Shown here in pieces: positions 1-5,263 of a DNA stretch of 14,108 bases; within the stretch, counting starts at the first letter, position 1, and each line of letters starts with the position of its first letter. Source of the DNA: an uncultured Bacteroidales bacterium (GTDB taxonomy: Bacteria; Bacteroidota; Bacteroidia; Bacteroidales; UBA932); the NCBI GenBank assembly GCA_947305045.1, contig CAMZCW010000041.1, forward strand, positions 1 through 14,108, in the 5' to 3' direction. A program made the translations under genes and the position numbers. Under the pieces are notes generated by a model. That model was given only the letters and a program-made list of their open reading frames with translations, had not been told where the DNA came from and searched no databases.

Positions 1-2
1 CG

Positions 3-380
3 CTTACCGGCGCCAACCTGGACAACCACAACTGGATTCCCACCAGCGACAACCGCCTGCTGCGCCGCATCGTGCGCGACTACAACAAAGGCGCTTTCAC
101 CGCCCGTGAATCCATCTCCAACTGGCAAAATGTGCTGGATGCGGAAGAAAAATGGATTTATCCCTTCCAGGAGACGGCGGATGTCATGTTCAACAGCGCT
201 TATCTCATTGAGTTCGCGGTCATGAAAAACCATGCGGAGCCCATCCTGCGTACCGTTCCGCAGAACTGTGCGGAATATGCGGAGGCGCACCGGCTCCTCA
301 AGTTCATCCACTACTTTACGCCCGTTCCGGACAAGGAGATTCCGGCTACTTCGCTGCTCCGCGAGTTTATCGGCGGTTAA
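3..380 (+). CDS. Uridine/nucleoside kinase-like protein, C-terminal part (5' truncated)
   Basis: The reading frame is open from the left edge, so only the last 125 residues are visible and the start lies outside the window. The visible part has the conserved end of the Bacteroidota nucleoside kinase family (uridine kinase/phosphoribulokinase fold behind a TGS/ThrRS-like N-terminal region): NRLLRRIVRDYNKG, then a region around EEKWIYPFQETADVMFNSA, and the terminus TSLLREFIGG. Members are thought to phosphorylate uridine or a related nucleoside in the cytoplasm for pyrimidine salvage. The P-loop that would prove kinase activity is not visible. The gene converges on the acyl carrier protein gene, and the two stop codons share the bases TTAA. 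Family assignment is from recalled motif similarity; the substrate is inference. Confidence 0.8.
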   Translation, partial: LTGANLDNHNWIPTSDNRLLRRIVRDYNKGAFTARESISNWQNVLDAEEKWIYPFQETADVMFNSAYLIEFAVMKNHAEPILRTVPQNCAEYAEAHRLLKFIHYFTPVPDKEIPATSLLREFIGG

Positions 381-610
381 AGTTTTACCTGATTCTGTTC
401 CAGGTAGGTGACTACATCACCCACCGTTTCAAACTTGGCCAGGGCCTGGTCCGGGATAACAATGCCGTACTGGTCCTCAATCCGCATAAGCAGTTGAAGG
501 ATATCCAGGGAATCGGCCCCAAGGTCTTTTTTGATGAGGCTTTGCGGAGTGATTTTGGAAGGATCCAGCCTCAGCTGTTTTGCCAGGATGGTTTGTACTT
601 TTTCAAACAT
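377..610 (-). CDS. acpP: Acyl carrier protein
   Basis: This 77-residue protein has the normal length and the GADSLD signature of acyl carrier proteins. Ser34 would receive the 4'-phosphopantetheine arm that carries acyl chains as thioesters. The helix IV end (ETVGDVVTYL) is also typical. It is the last gene of the six-gene lipid operon, starting 5 bases after plsX, which fits its role as acceptor of acyl groups from acyl-phosphate through PlsX. An odd point is its charge: 11 acidic against 9 basic residues, where housekeeping ACPs are strongly acidic. Helix II reads LDILQLLMRIEDQY, with Gln39 and Arg43 at positions often acidic or neutral. It may therefore be a dedicated ACP for this operon and not the main fatty-acid-synthesis ACP; that is inference. 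No Shine-Dalgarno sequence precedes the ATG. Confidence 0.93.
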   Translation of the reverse strand: MFEKVQTILAKQLRLDPSKITPQSLIKKDLGADSLDILQLLMRIEDQYGIVIPDQALAKFETVGDVVTYLEQNQVKL

Positions 611-615
611 AGGGA

Positions 616-1635
616 TTATTCTTCGTAGTGTTCGTATTGGGCAATTTCTTTTTCAATCTGTGCCGACAAGCGGCTCTTTTCCATGCGGTAAGCCTGCTCG
701 ATGCACTTTTCCACGGCAACGGCGTTGGAGGATCCGTGGCCTTTTACCACCACCTTTGAGGTGCCCAGAAGCACACTTCCGCCGTAATTCTGGTAGTTCA
801 TGAACTCTTTTTCCTCCAGGAACATGCGTTTCATCAGGAAGGCCCCCAGCTTGTAGAGGGTACGGCTGTAGATGTCCTTTTTGAGCTTTTTGAGCAGTTC
901 CAGGGCAGTGCCTTCGGTGGTTTTCACAAGGACGTTGCCGGAAAAGCCATCGGCCACTACCACGTCATAGTTGCCGGAAAGCAGGTCACGGCTTTCCATA
1001 TTGCCCACAAAGTGCACGGAAGGGGTTTGTTGGAGGAGTTTGTAGGCTTCCTGGCGAATTTCATCGCCTTTTTCCGCTTCTTTGCCTACGTTCAGCAGGG
1101 CCACGCGGGGTTGTTTAACGCCATAGACATTCTCCAGATACAGGCTGGCCATGATAGCGAACTGTCGGAGGTGAACCTGTGTAACCTCTACATTGGCACC
1201 ACTGTCACAGACGCCTACAACGCCGCTGTTCATGGTGGGAAGCAGGGGACAGAAGGCCGGTCGAATGACGCCGGGAATGCGGCCCAGGCGGACCAGGGCG
1301 CCGGTTACAAGCGCGCCGGTAGATCCTGTGGATACCATGCCGGCAATGTCATCCCGGTCCCGCAGGAGAATGATGGCCTTCATCATGGACGAGTTGCGCT
1401 TGATCCGGACAACATCCGTAGGTTTCTCTTCACAGCCAATCACTTCCGGCGCGTGGACAATCTCCAGGCGCTGCGGGTCATAGGACTTGCCCTCCAGCTC
1501 TTTTTGCAGGATGGCTTGGTCTCCGGTGAGGATGACAGAAAGGTCCAGGAAGGTCCTAAGGGCAGCCAAAGCGCCTGCAACAGGGGCCTCGGGACAATGG
1601 TCGCCGCCAAAACAGTCTATCAGGATTTGGATCAT
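616..1635 (-). CDS. plsX: Phosphate acyltransferase PlsX
   Basis: PlsX interconverts acyl-ACP and acyl-phosphate at the cytoplasmic face of the membrane; acyl-phosphate is the acyl donor of PlsY in phosphatidic acid synthesis. The 339 residues match the family length. Visible motifs are the N-terminal FGGDHCPEAP (residues 9-18), STGSTGALVTGALVRLGRIPG (102-122, the family's xGxTGAL...RLGRIPG block), CDSGAN (143-148), GNMESRD (211-217) and DGFSGNVLVKTTEGTA (229-244). The usual DAMGGDH start is DCFGGDH here, a mild variation. The start overlaps the stop of the upstream GNAT-like gene by four bases (ATGA), suggesting translational coupling, and acpP follows 5 bases later. With FakA and FakB encoded just upstream, PlsX can run in reverse of its classical direction, turning acyl-phosphate from scavenged fatty acids into acyl-ACP. 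Confidence 0.96.
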   Translation of the reverse strand: MIQILIDCFGGDHCPEAPVAGALAALRTFLDLSVILTGDQAILQKELEGKSYDPQRLEIVHAPEVIGCEEKPTDVVRIKRNSSMMKAIILLRDRDDIAGMVSTGSTGALVTGALVRLGRIPGVIRPAFCPLLPTMNSGVVGVCDSGANVEVTQVHLRQFAIMASLYLENVYGVKQPRVALLNVGKEAEKGDEIRQEAYKLLQQTPSVHFVGNMESRDLLSGNYDVVVADGFSGNVLVKTTEGTALELLKKLKKDIYSRTLYKLGAFLMKRMFLEEKEFMNYQNYGGSVLLGTSKVVVKGHGSSNAVAVEKCIEQAYRMEKSRLSAQIEKEIAQYEHYEE

Positions 1636-2759
1636 AGGCTCTTTACATATGCGCGGTAGCGCTTACATTCTACCCGCTGGAAACGGCGCCACTGGTTCAG
1701 GATGGCGTAGTTGTCTTCCAGGTTCAGGTTGGTGTCGGCCCACTGGAGAGAAGGCGTTTCCCTGAGCATGTGCATAATGGCCAGCGAAAGGGCACCGGAG
1801 ACGCCTCTGTTCAGGTATTCCGGGTCCACACCCACCAGGCACAGGTCTATCACATCCGGCTTTCGCAGGCATTGGAGGATGCGCAGGAGGGTGAGGGGAG
1901 TCAGGTGCCCGCGCGTGCCTTGCAAGGCCCGGTTCAGGGAGGGAATGGAGAGGCCGAAACACACGGTTTTTTCGTTCTCGTCCAGAATAACAGCCGTGTA
2001 CTTAGGGTTCAGCACCAGGCTAAAATTGTCCAGAACCAGTTGGCGCATGCCGGGCGTAAAGGGTACAGTGCCATACAAGCCTTCATAGGACTTGTCGATA
2101 AGGTCAAAGATGCCTTTGGCATACTTCTTCATCAGGTCCGGACCATTCCTGGCCTTGCCGAAATGCAATTTATAGCGGCGGAAAATGAAGTTCACCAGTT
2201 GCTCCAGTTCCTGCAGGGTCTCCTCGCTCTCCGGACCGTAGAGCCGGCTGCAAGTCCAGTCAATCTCCTTGTGGAAGCCCAGTTGCTCCACGTGGTCTTT
2301 ATAATAAGGGAGGTTGTAGCTCTGCTCAAAGGTGGAAGGTTCCTCGAAGCCTTCTACCAGCATCCCTTCGCGTTCCAGGTCCGAGTAATTCAGCGGACCT
2401 GCCAGCGTGTCCATGCCCTGCGAACGGGCCCAGTCTTCCACCGCCTGAAAAAGTGCCTTGGAAACAGCCTGGTCATCAATGACGTCATAGCGGGTGAACC
2501 GGCAGCGTTTTTCAGCGTTTTTGGCATTGGCATCTTTCTGGATAATACCCTGGATGCGCCCTACGGGCTTCCCGTCCTGGTAGGCCATGAAGAACACACT
2601 GTCGCAGGAGGCATTATACACATAGTCTTTCCGGAACATTTTTTTCTCGTCGCCGTACAGCGGCGGAATATAATACGGATTCCCTTTGTATAGGTCCAGC
2701 GGAAAGTCCAGAAAGGCTTTCTGCTCGTGTTTGGTTGTGACTGTACGGACTGTAAGCAT
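1632..2759 (-). CDS. GNAT-fold N-acyltransferase-like protein (YghO-like), function unknown
   Basis: This 375-residue protein seems to consist of two halves. The first (about 1-170) contains the block GPLNYSDLEREGMLVEGF (121-138) followed by PYYKDHVEQLGF, which I associate with a poorly characterised GNAT-like family including E. coli YghO. The second half (about 190-375) carries a motif-A-like segment, LVGVDPEYLNRGVSGALSLAI (308-328), where GNAT enzymes bind the pantetheine pyrophosphate of the acyl donor. No signal peptide or membrane segment is evident, so it is probably cytoplasmic. It lies 3 bases after the FakB-like gene and overlaps plsX by four bases, deep inside a fatty-acid activation operon. 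That position suggests a long-chain acyl donor (acyl-ACP or acyl-CoA) and a lipid amine acceptor. A relation to the GNAT-type bacterial ceramide synthases is possible but cannot be shown here. The fold call is moderately sure; the reaction is unknown. Confidence 0.72.
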   Translation of the reverse strand: MLTVRTVTTKHEQKAFLDFPLDLYKGNPYYIPPLYGDEKKMFRKDYVYNASCDSVFFMAYQDGKPVGRIQGIIQKDANAKNAEKRCRFTRYDVIDDQAVSKALFQAVEDWARSQGMDTLAGPLNYSDLEREGMLVEGFEEPSTFEQSYNLPYYKDHVEQLGFHKEIDWTCSRLYGPESEETLQELEQLVNFIFRRYKLHFGKARNGPDLMKKYAKGIFDLIDKSYEGLYGTVPFTPGMRQLVLDNFSLVLNPKYTAVILDENEKTVCFGLSIPSLNRALQGTRGHLTPLTLLRILQCLRKPDVIDLCLVGVDPEYLNRGVSGALSLAIMHMLRETPSLQWADTNLNLEDNYAILNQWRRFQRVECKRYRAYVKSL

Positions 2760-2762
2760 GAC

Positions 2763-3629
2763 TTATCGGTGAATGGCATGGAAGCATACGCCAACCCCGT
2801 TGGGGCCGCAGTGGCTGCCGGCAGTGGGGTTCACGTCCACGTAAACAATCTGCTGTTTGCCGTATTTTTCTTCTATCATCCGGCCCACCTCATGGGCAAT
2901 CTCCAAGGCATCGCTATGGCCGATACAGATACGGTGAGCGGCAATGTCGTCTCCCAGTTCGCCTACTTTATCCACCAGAAAATCCAGCGCTTTTGCACGT
3001 CCTTTGGCGGTTCCCACACTCACCATCTTGCCTTCCTGGCTCATGTGAATGAGCGGACGTACGCCAATGAGCGTGCCCATGGTGGCGGCAAGACCGCTTA
3101 CGCGACCGCTGCGGCGGAAAAATTTGAGGTCATCGGCAAAGAAATACATGGCAAACTTGTCCACTTCTGTCCGGGCCCATTCCAGGACCTCGTCCAGCGT
3201 TTTTCCGGCTTTTACCAGGTCACCCACTTCGCGTACAATAGCATAGCTGAGGGTTGTGATTCCCTTGGTGTCAATTTCTTCGAAGCGGGTGGCGGGATAT
3301 TTTTTTCTGAGCGCCGCAACGGCCTGGTCCATGGCATCAAAGGTGTTGGTCATGGCGCGGGAGAAATGAACATAAAGAATGTCATTTCCGGCCACAAAAT
3401 CGCGGATGAAATAATTGATATACTGCTCCTTGGAGATGGCGCTGGTGGTGGGAAGGACGCCGCCGCGGAGCTGTTCATAAAAGGCGTGCGCGTCAAACGT
3501 CTCAAAATCCACATACGGATAAGTGGTTTTTGCGTCGATGCTATAGGGCATCGAGATGAGCGTGTAACCGTATTCGGCCGCCAGGGCGGGCGTCATATCG
3601 GTATCGGTGTCGGTGTAAATCTTTAACAT
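2763..3629 (-). CDS. fakB: DegV family fatty-acid-binding protein (FakB-like)
   Basis: DegV/FakB proteins bind a single fatty acid in a buried tunnel and present its carboxylate to the kinase FakA, which phosphorylates it. The 288 residues fit the family. Visible signatures are the N-terminal TDTDTDMT (6-13, in the place of the usual TDSxxDL), PTTSAIS (60-66, the place of the TSQPS loop), the second-domain block FFRRSGRVSG with IGVRPLIHM, and the end SHCGPNGVGVCFHA. In the staphylococcal proteins a Thr near 61 and a Ser near 93 hold the carboxylate. Here Thr62/Ser63 and Thr94 (in AMTNTF, against the usual LSGTY) occupy those places, so the hydroxyls are kept although the SGT motif is not. The gene overlaps the fakA stop by 7 bases, the strongest hint that the two products work together. 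Which fatty acid it prefers cannot be read from sequence. Confidence 0.88.
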   Translation of the reverse strand: MLKIYTDTDTDMTPALAAEYGYTLISMPYSIDAKTTYPYVDFETFDAHAFYEQLRGGVLPTTSAISKEQYINYFIRDFVAGNDILYVHFSRAMTNTFDAMDQAVAALRKKYPATRFEEIDTKGITTLSYAIVREVGDLVKAGKTLDEVLEWARTEVDKFAMYFFADDLKFFRRSGRVSGLAATMGTLIGVRPLIHMSQEGKMVSVGTAKGRAKALDFLVDKVGELGDDIAAHRICIGHSDALEIAHEVGRMIEEKYGKQQIVYVDVNPTAGSHCGPNGVGVCFHAIHR

Positions 3630-5260
3630 AATACCAGGATATAATCGTAAACGGGTTGTCCGCCATGCAGGAGAATGACTTCTGTGCGCGGATAGGTTTT
3701 TTCCAGGGTTTCTTTCAGCGCTCCTGCTTCTTCCAAAGGGACATTGGCGCCTTGCAGGAGCAGGAGAATATCGGCCTTGCCGGCTTCCAGGCGGGCGGCT
3801 AAATCTTTTGCCGCCTGGAGGCGGCCGGCGGAGCTGCAGAGGATTTCTTTTTCGCTAAAGCCAATGTAGTCTCCTTTGCGGGCCTCTGCCGTGTCACGGA
3901 TGGCTTGCGAGATGTGACCGGTGGTAACCGATGCTGCGGCCTCCGCAAGGGCCTGCACCAGCTGATCTGTGGGGAGTTCCGCGTCCAGGTTGGCCAGGGC
4001 AAAATAGCCTTCCCCCAGCGTGCTGGTGGGGATGACTTCCACGCGGGCGTCCTTGTACAGGCCGGCGGCCTGGCGGGCGGTAAGGAGGATGTTGCTGTTG
4101 TTGGGGAAAACCAGGATGGTGTCCGCGGCGCTTTGCTCAAAGGCTTCCAGAAAGCGCTCAACCGGCGGATTCATGGTTTGGCCGCCCTCGATGACAACAT
4201 CGGCCCCCATTTCTTTAAATGTCCGGCCGAGGCCTTCTCCGGCGGCGACGGCGACAATGCCTAAGGCTTTGCGGCCGCGTTTGAAACTCGCCTCCATGTG
4301 ATTGTTATGGTGCTGGAGGGTCATGTTCTCCACCTTGATGGTGAGAAATTCGCCCCATGTGCGACATCGGGAGAGCACTGCGCCCGGGTCCTGGGTGTGC
4401 ACATGCACTTTGATGATGCTGCCATCGCGGAAGAACACCAGGGAATCTCCCTGCGTTGCCAGCCAGTCCTTGATTATTTGCTCGTCAAAGTGCTCCAGGT
4501 CCACCTTGGAACGTTGCAGGCGGAGCAGGAACTCCGTACAGTAGCCAAACTCCAGCACACTGTCTTCCGTGAAGGCATTGAGGTCGATAGATGCCCGGTC
4601 GGGGCCGGGCATGACAGATGTATTCATGCCGGGCATGACGGGTGCGTCAAGTGCGTCACACCCGGCTACGACCGGGTGTCTGCCTTGCAGCGCCATCCGC
4701 ATCCCTTCCGCAATGCACAGCAGCCCCGCGCCGCCACTATCCACCACGCCGGCTTTTTTGAGCACATCCAACTGCTCCGGCGTATGTTCCAGGGCCCTTT
4801 CCATGGCGGCAATCCATTGATCCATGTACTCTTCCAGCGAAGTGGCCTCCCCGGCGGCGGCTACACCTTCCCGAAGGACAGTGAGAATGGTGCCTTCCAC
4901 CGGCTGCGAGACGGCGCCATAGGCTTCATCGACAGCGGTTTGCATAGCGGTGCGAAAGGCGGGCATATCGGCCTGGGACAGTCCTTTGAAGCCCTTAGCC
5001 ATACCGGCGAAGATACGCGACAGGATAACGCCGGAATTGCCGCGCGCGCCCAGGAGCATGCCCCGGGCAATGGAATCGGCCCTTTCCGTAAGGCTGAAAC
5101 CGCTGGCGTGCGTGCCGGCATCGATGGTCATGTACATGTTGTCGCCCGTGTCTCCATCCGGGATGGGGAACACATTGAGGTCGTTGATGGTCTGGCGGTT
5201 CCGGGAAAGATTGGCGGCACCGCCTCGAATCAGATTCAGGTATAGTTCTGCGTCCAGCAT
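3623..5260 (-). CDS. fakA: Fatty acid kinase FakA-like protein (DAK2/YloV family)
   Basis: FakA phosphorylates FakB-bound fatty acids with ATP to give acyl-phosphate. The 545 residues match the family. The N-terminal DhaL-type kinase domain (about 1-190) contains LNVFPIPDGDTGDNM, with Asp35, Asp37 and Asp40 as likely metal ligands, then GARGNSGVILSR and GVVDSGGAGLL. The middle domain (about 225-320) keeps the Cys and His-x-His pattern that binds zinc in S. aureus FakA (Cys241, His286, His288). The C-terminal DegV-like domain (about 330-545) ends with HGGQPVYDY, also typical. This three-domain build separates it from dihydroxyacetone kinase subunit DhaL. The gene starts 3 bases after the MMPL gene and overlaps the fakB-like gene by 7 bases. 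An odd feature is the linker at residues 194-224, encoded by palindromic repeat units listed separately. Confidence 0.92.
   Translation of the reverse strand: MLDAELYLNLIRGGAANLSRNRQTINDLNVFPIPDGDTGDNMYMTIDAGTHASGFSLTERADSIARGMLLGARGNSGVILSRIFAGMAKGFKGLSQADMPAFRTAMQTAVDEAYGAVSQPVEGTILTVLREGVAAAGEATSLEEYMDQWIAAMERALEHTPEQLDVLKKAGVVDSGGAGLLCIAEGMRMALQGRHPVVAGCDALDAPVMPGMNTSVMPGPDRASIDLNAFTEDSVLEFGYCTEFLLRLQRSKVDLEHFDEQIIKDWLATQGDSLVFFRDGSIIKVHVHTQDPGAVLSRCRTWGEFLTIKVENMTLQHHNNHMEASFKRGRKALGIVAVAAGEGLGRTFKEMGADVVIEGGQTMNPPVERFLEAFEQSAADTILVFPNNSNILLTARQAAGLYKDARVEVIPTSTLGEGYFALANLDAELPTDQLVQALAEAAASVTTGHISQAIRDTAEARKGDYIGFSEKEILCSSAGRLQAAKDLAARLEAGKADILLLLQGANVPLEEAGALKETLEKTYPRTEVILLHGGQPVYDYILVLC
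4590..4615 (+). repeat. Palindromic repeat unit A inside fakA
   Basis: This 26-base unit folds into a hairpin with an 8-bp perfect stem: ATGCCCGG at 4591-4598 pairs with CCGGGCAT at 4605-4612 across the six-base loop TCGGGG. It ends in TGAC. It is read in frame as part of the fakA interdomain linker around residues 216-224 (VMPGPDRAS). Unit C at 4655-4680, taken on the opposite strand, matches it at 20 of 26 positions, and two stem base pairs differ by paired changes. This resembles REP-like or Rickettsia-palindromic-element-like repeats. Family membership needs other copies in the genome. Confidence 0.75.
4624..4639 (+). repeat. Degenerate palindromic repeat copy B inside fakA
   Basis: The sequence TCATGCC-G-GGCATGA (4624-4638) is an imperfect palindrome with 7-base arms around one central base. 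The 12 bases GCCGGGCATGAC at 4628-4639 repeat exactly those at 4604-4615 in unit A, 24 bases away, so the peptide VMPG occurs twice in the linker. It looks like a copy of unit A that has lost its loop and part of its stem. A local tandem duplication inside fakA is the other explanation. Confidence 0.6.
4655..4680 (-). repeat. Palindromic repeat unit C inside fakA, inverted relative to unit A
   Basis: This 26-base unit forms an 8-bp perfect stem (ACACCCGG at 4658-4665 with CCGGGTGT at 4672-4679) around the loop CTACGA. Read on the minus strand it has the same frame as unit A: GA, two variable bases, CCCGGTCG, two variable bases, GCCGGG, two variable bases, TGAC. The two variable stem pairs are CA/TG here and TG/CA in unit A, so both pairings are kept. 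It encodes roughly residues 194-202 of FakA (RHPVVAGCD). Confidence 0.75.
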
Positions 5261-5263
5261 AGG

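Noticed and set aside
386..406. TACCTG/CAGGTA inverted repeat near the end of acpP as a terminator.
   Set aside because: The stem is only six pairs with a nine-base loop, it lies within the acpP coding region, and no T-run follows on the minus strand.
2286..2301. CCACGTGG core inside the GNAT-like gene as a parS candidate.
   Set aside because: Only the central eight bases are palindromic; the outer right half does not match the parS consensus, and one CACGTG core is expected by chance.
2727..3626. A 299-codon plus-strand frame opposite the FakB-like gene (and similar ones at 1770-2693 and 4298-5245).
   Set aside because: The opposite strand carries well-conserved protein families over the full length; the plus-strand translations show no recognisable motif.
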